64,000 nt of DNA from JBFWNG01 sp050251195 (lineage in GTDB: Bacteria; Bdellovibrionota_B; Oligoflexia; Oligoflexales; Oligoflexaceae). Positions 8,067 through 16,216 of this stretch are shown piece by piece. The notes below the pieces were generated by a model. That model saw nothing but the letters and a program-made list of their open reading frames with translations. It was not told the DNA's origin and searched no databases. The stretch is taken from contig JBFWNG010000001.1 in the NCBI GenBank assembly GCA_050251195.1, forward strand, positions 434,001-498,000, in the 5' to 3' direction. Both the position numbers and the translations under genes were made by a program. Within the stretch, counting starts at the first letter, position 1. Each line of letters opens with the position of its first letter.

Positions 8067-8834
8067 ATGTCAGGACAAAAGATTTACCATCTCAATATCG
8101 GTCGAGAGCAATTAGAAGGAGCCCAGATCGCGCTTATACCAGGCGATCCCGACAGGGTTGCAAAAATTGCCACCCATTTAAGCGAAAGTCGCCCGTTGGG
8201 CCGACACAGAGAATATTTTAGCCACATCGGCAAGGTTAACGGCAAGAGCGTCGTCGTCTGCTCGACCGGTATCGGCGGGCCTTCCACGGCAATTTGCGTG
8301 GAAGAACTGGCGATGCTTGGCGTCAAGACTTTCGTGAGAATAGGAACAACGGGCGCCATACAACCCCATATTCCCATAGGCAGCGTTGTTGTTACCCAAG
8401 CGTCGGTTCGACTCGACGGTACAAGCGGTCACTATCTGCCTTCGGAATTCCCGGCCGTGGGAGATTTTGGGGTGACCCAAGCCCTTGTGAATGCAAGCAA
8501 CGAGTTGGGTTTCCCCCCGTTCGTGGGTATCACAGCGTCAAGCGATACCTTTTATCCAGGCCAAGAACGCTACGAAAGAGTTGCGTCACATCTTCTGCCC
8601 CAATGGATCGGTAGCGCGGAAAGATGGAAAAGATTCGGAGTTCTCAACTACGAAATGGAAAGCGCAAGTCTGTTTGCCGTATGCACGGCGCTTGGGGTCA
8701 AGGCAGGATGCGTCTTGAGCGTCATTGCCAATAGAACCAAAAGTGAGCACGTTAAACGCGATGCGGTGGAGGAAACCGAAGCCAAGGCTATTCACGTTGC
8801 GGTGCGAGCGGTCGCCGCATTGGTCAACCAATAA
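8067..8834 (+). CDS. udp: uridine phosphorylase
   Basis: Cleaves uridine with phosphate to uracil and ribose 1-phosphate in pyrimidine salvage. The protein is closely collinear with the E. coli enzyme: LIPGDPDRV near the N-terminus, VCSTGIGGPST, RIGTTGAIQP, ASVRLDG, ASSDTFYPGQERY and the YEMESA motif that binds ribose. The ATG at 8067 is chosen over one 13 codons upstream because the protein then begins like other Udp proteins (MSGQKIYHL) and has GGAAA just upstream; the product is 255 residues. It follows the histidine kinase gene by 59 bases and may be read from the same transcript. Confidence 0.93.
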   Translation: MSGQKIYHLNIGREQLEGAQIALIPGDPDRVAKIATHLSESRPLGRHREYFSHIGKVNGKSVVVCSTGIGGPSTAICVEELAMLGVKTFVRIGTTGAIQPHIPIGSVVVTQASVRLDGTSGHYLPSEFPAVGDFGVTQALVNASNELGFPPFVGITASSDTFYPGQERYERVASHLLPQWIGSAERWKRFGVLNYEMESASLFAVCTALGVKAGCVLSVIANRTKSEHVKRDAVEETEAKAIHVAVRAVAALVNQ

Positions 8835-8856
8835 CCCATTCACACTTGGAGGACAT

Positions 8857-9312
8857 ATGTTGAAGTCTGTTTTGTCGATTTTGCTATTTGGAAGCGCCGC
8901 CTTTGGATCTATGGCCGCACGCGCCGAGGATGGGACGGAAAAAGCAAAGTTTAATTTTGCTAACGCCTGCAATTCCTATTCAGCGTTCTTGCCGCCAGAC
9001 AGCCCTCTTGTTGGCAAGGAGATCGTTTCTACCACGATTCGCTTAAACGTCAATGTGGATGAGGGGAGTGACGGTAAGAACTTCCTGACAAACATAGGTT
9101 TCCCCATCGAGCCGCTGCCGGATGGAACGAACGCATTTTCCCTAACCGGCGAAAGCCAAGGCTGGTCTGGCGCCGGCGGCTTTCTTTATACCAAAGTAAC
9201 AAAGCGCTTTAACGGCAAATTTATTTCTGTCCGATTCGGAGCGGAAACCCCATGCTTCGGCGGACAAATCAACTCGGATCTGTCCTGGATTGAATTTGAG
9301 TACCTGCCGTAG
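8857..9312 (+). CDS. secreted protein of unknown function
   Basis: A 151-residue protein with a typical signal peptide (hydrophobic residues 5-18 and probable cleavage after ARA at about 23). The start at 8857 is fixed by a strong GGAGG 5 bases upstream; a longer frame upstream lies within udp and is not used. Two Cys residues in the mature part could form a periplasmic disulfide. The sequence is rich in beta-type segments and ends in SWIEFEYLP. It lies 22 bases after udp, and its 3' end overlaps the 3' end of hemH on the other strand by 44 bases. No family is recognised. Confidence 0.75.
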   Translation: MLKSVLSILLFGSAAFGSMAARAEDGTEKAKFNFANACNSYSAFLPPDSPLVGKEIVSTTIRLNVNVDEGSDGKNFLTNIGFPIEPLPDGTNAFSLTGESQGWSGAGGFLYTKVTKRFNGKFISVRFGAETPCFGGQINSDLSWIEFEYLP

Positions 9313-10363
9313 AATGCAAGTGTGACAGTTGAAGGGGAACCAGGTTTTCCTGCGACCCCACGATGTCGACTATGCCTTGCACCCATTCTTTATGGTCGTT
9401 CAGGCACGGGATAAGTGTCACCTTTTCCCCTCCCGCTCGAATGAACAGATCTTGCATCCGCACCGTTATTTCTTCCAAGGTTTCCAAGCAGTCTGCAACA
9501 AACGACGGACATAGTACCGCAAGGTGACGAACTCCTTTTTTTGGCAACTCTTGGATCACCACGTCGGTAAACGGTTGGATCCAGGGATCTCGGCCCAATC
9601 GCGATTGGAAGGCCGTGGTGTGTTTGTCGGAAGGAAGGCCCAACTTTTGGACGAGCTGCTTTGTAGTGTAGTAGCACTGTGCGCGGTAGCAGTTAGGCGC
9701 TCGCGTTGCAAAGTTGTCGCAGCAAGTTTTATCAAAACGGCAATGATTGTTGGCGTCGAGTTTTTTCATATGGCGTTCGGGGAGACCGTGGTAGCTAAAG
9801 AGGTAGTAATCAGGCTTAAGGTCGCCAAGAAACTCCTGGGTGACTATCGCTATGGAATTGAGAAATGCCGGGTGTTTATAGAAAGATTTGGCATAGCTGA
9901 CGGGGATAGTAACGTTCAAACGTTTCATGATTTTAGCACAGGCTTGCAGACAGGTGCCTGTAGATGACGCGGCATACTGTGGATACATCGGCAGTATGAC
10001 GATTTCCTCCACGTCGTCTCGTAGAGACGTGAGGAACGCCTGCTCCAGTGACGGAGCTCCATAACGCATCGCCAAAACGAACCTTAAATCCTGCCTCGCG
10101 AGACCTACAAGTTGGTCGAGAAGCTTGAAAGAATTTACGAGCAGCGGCGACCCTTCCGCGGTCCAAATCGACTGATAGAGTTTGGCGGAGGCCTTGGCGC
10201 GAAAGGGAACGATCAGCAGATTGACGAGAAGCCAGCGCAACAGGAACGGTTGGTCCATGACTTCAGGATCCATCAGAAACTCCCGCAAATAGCGAGCGAC
10301 ATCAGAGGGGGAAGAGGAGGCGGGAGTGCCGAGATTTACAACAATAATTGCCTTTTTCCGCAT
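9269..10363 (-). CDS. hemH: ferrochelatase
   Basis: Inserts ferrous iron into protoporphyrin IX to make protoheme, acting at the inner membrane or in the cytosol. The 364-residue protein starts with VVNLGTP, has the signature FSYHGLPERH with the catalytic His192, and CPSFVADCLETLEEI (285-299) with the conserved Glu. After SYHGLPERH there is a Cys-rich stretch (Cys208, 214, 215, 225, 230), possibly part of an iron-sulfur site as found in a number of bacterial ferrochelatases; the coordination is an inference. Its last 44 bases overlap the convergent gene at 8857. Confidence 0.93.
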   Translation of the reverse strand: MRKKAIIVVNLGTPASSSPSDVARYLREFLMDPEVMDQPFLLRWLLVNLLIVPFRAKASAKLYQSIWTAEGSPLLVNSFKLLDQLVGLARQDLRFVLAMRYGAPSLEQAFLTSLRDDVEEIVILPMYPQYAASSTGTCLQACAKIMKRLNVTIPVSYAKSFYKHPAFLNSIAIVTQEFLGDLKPDYYLFSYHGLPERHMKKLDANNHCRFDKTCCDNFATRAPNCYRAQCYYTTKQLVQKLGLPSDKHTTAFQSRLGRDPWIQPFTDVVIQELPKKGVRHLAVLCPSFVADCLETLEEITVRMQDLFIRAGGEKVTLIPCLNDHKEWVQGIVDIVGSQENLVPLQLSHLHSTAGTQIQSRTDPS

Positions 10364-10424
10364 GGCCTGTCCTGAAATGAACCCTCAGTTTATCACGACG
10401 TGGTGGGTGAAGCGAAACATCTTT

Positions 10425-10458
10425 GGGAGATCCTTCGCCTTCTGCTCAGGATGACGGG
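10425..10458. repeat. copy of a dispersed GATCCTTCGC...CTCAGGATGACGGG repeat
   Basis: The element GGGAGATCCTTCGC followed by GCTCAGGATGACGGG recurs at 23186-23222 and, inside a gene, at 29627-29656; shorter CTCAGGATGAC pieces occur near 3611 and 55565. It lies in the long gap 10364-10737 downstream of the hemH promoter side and just before the 17-bp tandem repeats. Similar short elements are scattered in many bacterial genomes; their mobility mechanism is not visible here. Confidence 0.65.
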
Positions 10459-10478
10459 TTGTGGGAGTGGCTAATTCC

Positions 10479-10580
10479 GGCTGAGGGTGCCGAATGGCTG
10501 ACGGTGCCGATGGCTGAGGGCGCCGAATGGCTGAGGGTGCCCAATGGCTGAGGGTGCCGAATGGTTTAGGGGCGTTGAAT
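10479..10580. repeat. short tandem repeat, about six 17-bp units
   Basis: Five near-identical units of GGCTGAGGGTGCCGAAT (16-17 bp, 0-2 substitutions each) are followed by a sixth degenerate unit. The array is not in frame with any gene and lies between the divergent hemH and pal genes, about 70 bases upstream of the pal promoter. Unit number could vary by slippage. Confidence 0.8.
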
Positions 10581-10647
10581 TCCGACTCAGGATGAGGAGC
10601 AGAATTAGGGGGTTGTAACCAATTTCATTAAAATCATAAAATATAGC

Positions 10648-10675
10648 TTGATATTTTATTAAAATATTATAAAAT
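10648..10675 (+). promoter_or_regulatory. candidate promoter for pal
   Basis: TTGATA at 10648-10653 and TAAAAT at 10670-10675 are separated by 16 bases in a very AT-rich stretch, each matching the sigma70 consensus at five of six positions. The predicted start of transcription lies about 55 bases before the pal ATG. Confidence 0.5.
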
Positions 10676-10737
10676 GACTTTCGCGCTGGAGATAGCGCAT
10701 TTCGAAAATACCTGGAGTTCTTGATAAGGAGTTGGAG

Positions 10738-11250
10738 ATGAAGTTGTTTTTGAAGCAGTACTTACCAATGGGTATCCTCACAGGTCTTCTCGTACTTGCC
10801 GGAGTCGGCTGTACATCCGTAGAAGACGAATCAACTGATGAAATCGTAGAAGTTTCTGACGAAGCTGCCGCGGCGCCAGAAGAAGTCGCGCCAGTGGAAA
10901 CGAGCGATGTCGACATCGCGTCCATCACGGTACACTTCGGTTTTGACGAATCTATCTTAAGCGAATCAGAGCGTGCAAAGCTTGACAGCATCGTTCCCCA
11001 GCTTAAGAAAGACACCGCCCTTAAAATCACGGTTGAAGGTCATGCTGACGAGCGCGGTTCTATTGAATACAACCTCGCTCTTGGTGAAAGCAGGGCCAAC
11101 GCCGTAAGAGCGCACTTAACATCCATGGGCGTTGATGCGGCTCAAGTTGGTACCGTTAGCTTCGGCGAAGAAAAGCCGTTGGCTATCGGCCACGACGAAG
11201 CTGCTTACGAGCAGAACCGTCGTGCAGCGTTCAGCACTGAAAGCCACTAA
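10738..11250 (+). CDS. pal: peptidoglycan-associated lipoprotein Pal
   Basis: Outer-membrane lipoprotein that binds peptidoglycan and works with the Tol system in envelope constriction and stability. The 170-residue protein has a signal peptide with lipobox ending in GVGC, an acidic linker rich in Glu and Ala, then an OmpA-like domain with VHFGFDES, VEGHADERGS (diaminopimelate-binding region), LGESRANAVRAHL and a final EQNRRAAF. The ATG at 10738 is preferred to a TTG two codons earlier because AAGGAG is 6 bases upstream. No tolB, tolA or tolQR genes are nearby; it stands alone between its own promoter and terminator. Confidence 0.92.
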   Translation: MKLFLKQYLPMGILTGLLVLAGVGCTSVEDESTDEIVEVSDEAAAAPEEVAPVETSDVDIASITVHFGFDESILSESERAKLDSIVPQLKKDTALKITVEGHADERGSIEYNLALGESRANAVRAHLTSMGVDAAQVGTVSFGEEKPLAIGHDEAAYEQNRRAAFSTESH

Positions 11251-11277
11251 GGCTGAGGCGCTCAGCGCTCATACTCG

Positions 11278-11306
11278 GAGCACCGCTTGCCGGTGCTCTT
11301 TTTTTT
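11278..11306 (+). terminator. Rho-independent terminator of pal
   Basis: GAGCACCG, loop CTTGC, CGGTGCTC is followed immediately by eight T. It begins 27 bases after the pal stop codon. Confidence 0.9.
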
Positions 11307-11427
11307 GACACTTAGTTGCCAGCCTGCCAAGTAACCGCAAATTTTCCAAGGATTTCGCCTAGAAATTGTGCTTAAGCTTTTCCTTATTTTTCCGATAGGA
11401 ATCAAAGAATCGCGTAAGTTTTTCACT

Positions 11428-12372
11428 ATGTTTGCAAAGACTAAAACCCTTCTTTTTTTGTCCGTTTGCTTTTGGTTTTCACTAAGTTGCAAGAAAACCC
11501 AGAGGCAGTTTGGGCCAGTCTTTCGTACCGGAGCGGAGGAAAAACAAGGCGCCGAGCTCAAAGCAAAAACAAAGGAAGAACCTGAAGTAAAAAGCGAGAC
11601 TGAAGAATTCGACGCTTCGGCGAGGTCTGTCGACGTGGTTTTCGTCGTGGATACAAGCGGCAGCATGGGCGAAGAAATCGACTTTCTTGAGAAGAATATG
11701 ACGGAGTTCTTCAACTCCATTAAAACCGCCGCGATCGACGTCAAAATCACCGCGATCGGCGCCGTTGACGAGGACGGCAACAATTTTGACTTCCCCAGTA
11801 CGTTGAGCAGTTCCTCCTTCGCGACCGTTACTCACCACGTCGATAGCCACGACGCCATTTCCGTTTTGACAGAGTACTATGACGGAAAATATAGTTTTCC
11901 TCTCGCCTTGCGTAAAGACTCGGTTTTAGAAGCTGTCATCATCAGCGACGACAACGGTGAAGGCAAGGGTAATGAAGCCAGCGATTTTCGACCTCCGAAG
12001 GACCGGGACGTTTCGGTAAACGCCATTGTCGGATTGAAAAAAGGCAAACAATCGGAAGTTTGCGAAATCGCCAATAAGGGCGACCAGCACATAAAATTGG
12101 CCGGTGATACGGGCGGCGAGGTTTTGGATATCTGTTCCGAAAATTGGTCCGACTTGCTTAAAACCCTCTCGAAAAAGATAATCAGCCGAACCGGCTACAA
12201 ACTTAAAAACCCCGTCGATCTTTCTAAAGACATCAGCGTCAAGGTAGGTGGAACTAAGATTAAGAGCGACGAATTTTCGATAGATGAAGACGAGAACATG
12301 TTGAATATTTCGCCGGACGTGTTGATTAAAGAAGGCGACAAGATCGTTATCGAGTACTATCCCAAAATCTGA
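11428..12372 (+). CDS. lipoprotein with von Willebrand factor A domain
   Basis: A 314-residue protein with a signal peptide and lipobox (FSLSC, Cys21), a charged Lys/Glu linker (residues 40-65), and a vWA domain beginning VDVVFVVDTSGSM. DTSGS (75-79) is the MIDAS metal-binding motif, so metal-dependent ligand binding is expected. The start at 11428 is chosen because it places the signal peptide at the N-terminus; a GTG at 11368 would add 20 residues. No strong ribosome binding site is seen for either. The C-terminal part after about residue 255 looks like a separate beta domain. The gene converges on pta with 1 base between stop codons. The role at the cell surface is unknown. Confidence 0.8.
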   Translation: MFAKTKTLLFLSVCFWFSLSCKKTQRQFGPVFRTGAEEKQGAELKAKTKEEPEVKSETEEFDASARSVDVVFVVDTSGSMGEEIDFLEKNMTEFFNSIKTAAIDVKITAIGAVDEDGNNFDFPSTLSSSSFATVTHHVDSHDAISVLTEYYDGKYSFPLALRKDSVLEAVIISDDNGEGKGNEASDFRPPKDRDVSVNAIVGLKKGKQSEVCEIANKGDQHIKLAGDTGGEVLDICSENWSDLLKTLSKKIISRTGYKLKNPVDLSKDISVKVGGTKIKSDEFSIDEDENMLNISPDVLIKEGDKIVIEYYPKI

Positions 12373-12373
12373 G

Positions 12374-13390
12374 CTATTTTGCCGCCGCAACGAGCGCAAG
12401 ATGTGCCGCCATTACGATGTCCTCGGGTTTAGCTCCTCTCGACAAGTCGAAATAAGGTTTTCGCAGACCTTGCAAAAGAGGGCCGTAGGCTTCAAATCCC
12501 CCCAGACGCTCCGTAATCTTATAAGCGATATTGCCGGAATTTAGATCGGGAAAGATAAAGCAGTTTGCTTTGCCCGGCAGAGTGCTGCCTGGTGCTTTTC
12601 TGCTGCCGATCTCCGAGATATAGGCGGCATCAAACTGTATTTCTCCTTCGCAAATAATCTCCGGATGCTTTGCGCTAAAAAGAGCGTGCGCCTCACGTAC
12701 GATATCCAATTTTGGATGCGAGGCAGAACCTTTGGTCGAAAACGACAAGAAAGCCACGGCCGGTGAGGTATCGTTGTAGCGCGACCAGGTTTTTACAGTG
12801 CTCGTAGCTATGTCGGCGAGCTGCGCGGCGGTTGGTTCGACAACGACAGCGCAGTCCGCGAAGATAAAAATTTGCTCTCCGGCGTTTTTGGGCAATTCTT
12901 TGGTTAGGATAAACGAACCGGAGATGGTCTTTGTGTTGTCGTCCAAACCCACCGTTGTTATTCCGGCTCGAATCACGTCCGAGGTCGGCAGCGAACAGCC
13001 GGCGACTACCGAATCAATTTCCCCGGAGCTGAGAAGCATTCCCGCTTGATAGAGCGGATTGCAGATGAGGATCGACATATCCGCGTCAGAGACCTGCTTG
13101 TTCTTTGCTTTGAAGTATTGCGAGATAAAGGCATAGAGCTTGTCTTTCAAATCTGAAAATTCGTCGGGAACGAAGCGTGCGATCTTTGCAAATTTAGTGA
13201 AGTCTATGCCAGCATCGCGACATTGTTTTGCAACGGCACTTTCCGGAGCGAATAAATGGATAGCCGAAGGGGTTTGATTTTTTGCAAGCTGAACGCACGC
13301 AGAAAGAACTCGCGGATCCAGACTCTCGGGAAGGCCTAGAGCCCGCTGTTGAATTTTGCATTTATCTAAAATAGTTTTACTAAAGCTCAA
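12374..13390 (-). CDS. pta: phosphate acetyltransferase
   Basis: Interconverts acetyl-CoA and acetyl phosphate. The 338-residue protein corresponds to the catalytic PTA_PTB domain without the long N-terminal extension of the E. coli enzyme. The C-terminal signature is clear: ANCFIFPDLNSGNIAYKI, RLGGFEAYGPLLQGL and KPYFDLSRGAKPEDI, along with ISGSFIL and the FADCAV segment in the middle. No acetate kinase gene lies beside it. It converges with the vWA lipoprotein gene. A butyryltransferase role is less likely given the C-terminal signature. Confidence 0.92.
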   Translation of the reverse strand: MSFSKTILDKCKIQQRALGLPESLDPRVLSACVQLAKNQTPSAIHLFAPESAVAKQCRDAGIDFTKFAKIARFVPDEFSDLKDKLYAFISQYFKAKNKQVSDADMSILICNPLYQAGMLLSSGEIDSVVAGCSLPTSDVIRAGITTVGLDDNTKTISGSFILTKELPKNAGEQIFIFADCAVVVEPTAAQLADIATSTVKTWSRYNDTSPAVAFLSFSTKGSASHPKLDIVREAHALFSAKHPEIICEGEIQFDAAYISEIGSRKAPGSTLPGKANCFIFPDLNSGNIAYKITERLGGFEAYGPLLQGLRKPYFDLSRGAKPEDIVMAAHLALVAAAK

Positions 13391-13676
13391 TTTTTTTATG
13401 CCCTTACATCAGGCAAGATGCCTAAAGAATAATCAACACGGTGTAGGGTTGATGGGGCAACCACTTCACATACTACGGTTGAGGCTTATCCACAGTATCT
13501 GTGAATTAACGTTTTTACAAAAAAACAAAAAAACCGCAATGGTTATGAAGATGTTTAAAGCTTTTTATTGGCGTTATCAACATCCGCGGCAGGTTTTTTT
13601 TAGCATAGATTAATCTTTCCCATTAAGGCACCGATAAAACGTAAAGGTCAGAATAGAAATTTTTTGAGTTTTATTG

Positions 13677-15428
13677 ATGGTGCTCATTCTCACCAAGTTT
13701 AGCGAGTTGGCGGCGGAGCTGAAGCGAAGGCTGAAGAGCCTTGGTTTTGAGGCTGAAATCGTGTCGCCAAAATCCAAAGACCTGCTCAAGGTGCTTTATC
13801 GCGAAGATATTGAAACGCTCATCGCCGACTCAGAACTCAGCGGAGTGCCGGATGGATTGAGTATCGATATCCTTAATAGCCTCGGGCATAGAATCCCTTG
13901 CATCATTTTATCTGACGCGGGGAGTCAGGAAAGCATCGCCCCCACCACCAATCACGTGAGCGACCAGTTGACGGTGTTGTCGACCGACCGAATCGACGCA
14001 ATTATAGACTCCACTGTTCTTTACCTAAAATTCCGTAAGAGTAAGGTTAAGTCGCATTGCCAAGCCATTCCATACTATAACATCAAAGTTCCCGTTACGA
14101 TGCTCCAGGAACACGGTGGGCTCGGCGTCATAACGATTGATGCGACCAGCTTCTCCAAAATTGGCCTGGAGTACGGCGTTGACGTCTATAACAAGATAAA
14201 AGCTGTTTTCCAGAATCTCTTGTTCCAAATGTGGGGTCAACCAGGATGTTTTCGGCTGAGCGACATTCTTTGCCGAAAATCGATGAACAGCAACATTTTT
14301 TACGTGTTTTTGAACAAGTCTCGCGAAACGGGTGCGTTGCCTTTACCAGGCGCGCTCGAACGCATTGCTGATCGCCTGGGCAACGCTATTCAGAATGCCT
14401 TATGGCAGGAGTTGTTTGCCGGCAAAGGTCAGAGAATTATTCCCCCTTATGTCAGATCCATTCCGCTCGTGGGCGTTGGTTTTGTGGGCGTACTGAAGAA
14501 CCCGTGCATCGACGCGCACGAGATTATAGAGAATGGCCTCGAATTTAGCCGTAACGTCGCCACCTTCCAAGTATCTCGCGTGAAGGAGCGGCAACGGGAA
14601 CTTATGCAAACTTTGATTCAGTCGGAGGAAATGCTCGTTCCGAACTATCAGGCTGTTTTCGAACTCCCGGGAATGACCGAAGACGAAGTCAAGGAAATCA
14701 CGGAAACCGGTTCGATTGCCAACGTTCGGAACAAGATATTCGGATTTGAGTCCTTGATTCGGGTTCAGAGCCGGATCGTTGAAAGCAGATTCAAGAAGTT
14801 TGGGTCGGGGGGCATCAGTCCGAAGTTCCTAAACCCCGACGTGTTATTTTCGATGGCGAAGTCGTCAAAGGTTGCTTTGGAGCTTGATCAAGCTTGCCTC
14901 AAACATGCCGCCAACAGGTCCAAGGAATTACCCGGCGTTCTCATGGTTAATATTCTTCCGCGTAACTTGTATTATATAGAAAAGCTCAAAGGGATCTTCG
15001 AGGGTCGAAGAGAGATCATTTTTGAAGTGTCCGAATCTGAGTCCATCAGCAACTTTGAACTCATGATTAAGTCCTGCGAGTACCTGGAAAAGAACTACAT
15101 GGGAATCGCCGCCGACGACTTTGGTCGCGGATACTCAAGTCTCGAGCGAATCATAAAGATTAAGCCTAACATCATCAAGTTTGACCGAAGCATGATTCAA
15201 AATATCCATACCGACTCGGTGAAACAAGCTTACGTTAAAGGTATGGTTGAAGCCGCAAAAATCCTGAAGACCAAGATTCTTGCCGAAGGCGTCGAAACCT
15301 GGGAAGAAGCCAAGATACTTCAGTCTATGGGCATCGATCTAGTTCAAGGCTTCCTGTTCCACAAACCACAGAGAGTCGAGGAGATCCTTGCGGATCTTGG
15401 TTTGACCGAACTCGATACCGTCGCCTAG
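13677..15428 (+). CDS. EAL-domain protein, probable cyclic-di-GMP phosphodiesterase
   Basis: A 583-residue protein. Residues 1-115 look like a response-regulator receiver fold, with a possible phospho-acceptor in LIADSELSG. Residues about 135-330 resemble a degenerate GGDEF-like domain lacking GGDEF. The EAL domain (about 335-575) keeps the catalytic residues: FESL in place of EAL, VNILPRNL, FEVSESES, AADDFGRGYSSL, IIKFDRSM, AEGVET and VQGFLF. It should therefore hydrolyse c-di-GMP. ATG at 13677 is used; a TTG one codon earlier is an alternative. A diguanylate cyclase gene lies about 8.5 kb downstream. Confidence 0.87.
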   Translation: MVLILTKFSELAAELKRRLKSLGFEAEIVSPKSKDLLKVLYREDIETLIADSELSGVPDGLSIDILNSLGHRIPCIILSDAGSQESIAPTTNHVSDQLTVLSTDRIDAIIDSTVLYLKFRKSKVKSHCQAIPYYNIKVPVTMLQEHGGLGVITIDATSFSKIGLEYGVDVYNKIKAVFQNLLFQMWGQPGCFRLSDILCRKSMNSNIFYVFLNKSRETGALPLPGALERIADRLGNAIQNALWQELFAGKGQRIIPPYVRSIPLVGVGFVGVLKNPCIDAHEIIENGLEFSRNVATFQVSRVKERQRELMQTLIQSEEMLVPNYQAVFELPGMTEDEVKEITETGSIANVRNKIFGFESLIRVQSRIVESRFKKFGSGGISPKFLNPDVLFSMAKSSKVALELDQACLKHAANRSKELPGVLMVNILPRNLYYIEKLKGIFEGRREIIFEVSESESISNFELMIKSCEYLEKNYMGIAADDFGRGYSSLERIIKIKPNIIKFDRSMIQNIHTDSVKQAYVKGMVEAAKILKTKILAEGVETWEEAKILQSMGIDLVQGFLFHKPQRVEEILADLGLTELDTVA

Positions 15429-15445
15429 AAAGCTTGCCCAAAATT

Positions 15446-15480
15446 CAGCGTTTCCAAATTTCTGCGTCTCCGCGATCAAA
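15446..15480. repeat. copy of a dispersed GCGTTTCC...CTCCGCG repeat
   Basis: CAGCGTTTCC, a spacer, then CTGCGTCTCCGCGATCAAA matches the left half of the larger palindromic elements at 33885-33969 and 55464-55532. It lies between the convergent EAL gene and SDR gene. Confidence 0.5.
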
Positions 15481-15508
15481 CGGTATTGCAGGGAACTGAG
15501 CAGATGTT

Positions 15509-16201
15509 TTACCAGGGGATCAGTTCACCTTGAAAATCAATAAACTTTCCTGTGTCTTTCGGCTTCAGAGATTGGAGAACTTTCCACAGCCCTTCGCTTG
15601 AGTCCCAAACAGAGGTTGGAGCTCCATCTCCCCCCATGCGGGTTTTTACCCAGCCGGGATGCAGCACGACGGCCGTTATTTTTGGAAAGTCAATGCTGAG
15701 CGATTTTGTAAACATATTGAGTGCTGTTTTGGACATCCGATAGCCATAGGAAGCGCCGGAAGTGTTATCGGCGATAGAACCCATCTTGCTCGACATATTC
15801 GCCACCACGGGGTTTGGCGCCCTTTCCAAGAACGGTAAAAGTGCTTGAGTGACGCGCATGGGCGCAATCGTATTCACGTTGAGCATCGCCTCGACGTCGG
15901 CAAGGTTGACCTCCGTAAGGGGCTTGTGGCCGCCTTGGTATATTCCGGCGTTGTTCACGAGCAGATCAATAGCGAGATTCGTCGGCATCCGGTCCTTAAG
16001 GTTTTTCACACTTGTGGAATCTGACACGTCCAGCGGTAATATCTGGAGTCGATCTTTGTAAGTATGCTCCAGTTCCCAAAGATCTCGGGCGCCGTCGGGA
16101 TTTCTGCAGGTGGCGAAAACGTTATAGCCGGTTTTTAACGCTTGGTTCACAAGGCCAAGGCCGATTCCACGGTTCGCACCTGTTACAAGTAATGTTTTCA
16201 T
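15509..16201 (-). CDS. short-chain dehydrogenase/reductase, C-factor/carbonyl-reductase-like
   Basis: A 230-residue NAD(P)-dependent oxidoreductase of the classical SDR family. The cofactor motif TGANRGIG (7-14) is at the N-terminus, NNAG follows about residue 88, and the catalytic Ser...Tyr-x-x-x-Lys triad is seen as NMSSKMGS and YRMSK. The closest type is the small CsgA/sniffer-like group, based on general layout and the HPGWVKTRMGG segment; the substrate is unknown. Its start lies 15 bases after the stop of the E1 gene, so it is probably the second gene of that operon. Confidence 0.88.
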   Translation of the reverse strand: MKTLLVTGANRGIGLGLVNQALKTGYNVFATCRNPDGARDLWELEHTYKDRLQILPLDVSDSTSVKNLKDRMPTNLAIDLLVNNAGIYQGGHKPLTEVNLADVEAMLNVNTIAPMRVTQALLPFLERAPNPVVANMSSKMGSIADNTSGASYGYRMSKTALNMFTKSLSIDFPKITAVVLHPGWVKTRMGGDGAPTSVWDSSEGLWKVLQSLKPKDTGKFIDFQGELIPW

Positions 16202-16216
16202 CGCAAACTCCTTAGT

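Noticed and set aside
13486..13582. TTATCCACA (13486-13494) and TTATCAACA (13574-13582) in an AT-rich gap, resembling DnaA boxes of an origin.
   Set aside because: Only one perfect box and one near match are present, and none of the usual origin neighbours (dnaA, dnaN, gyrB, mnmG, parAB) is nearby.
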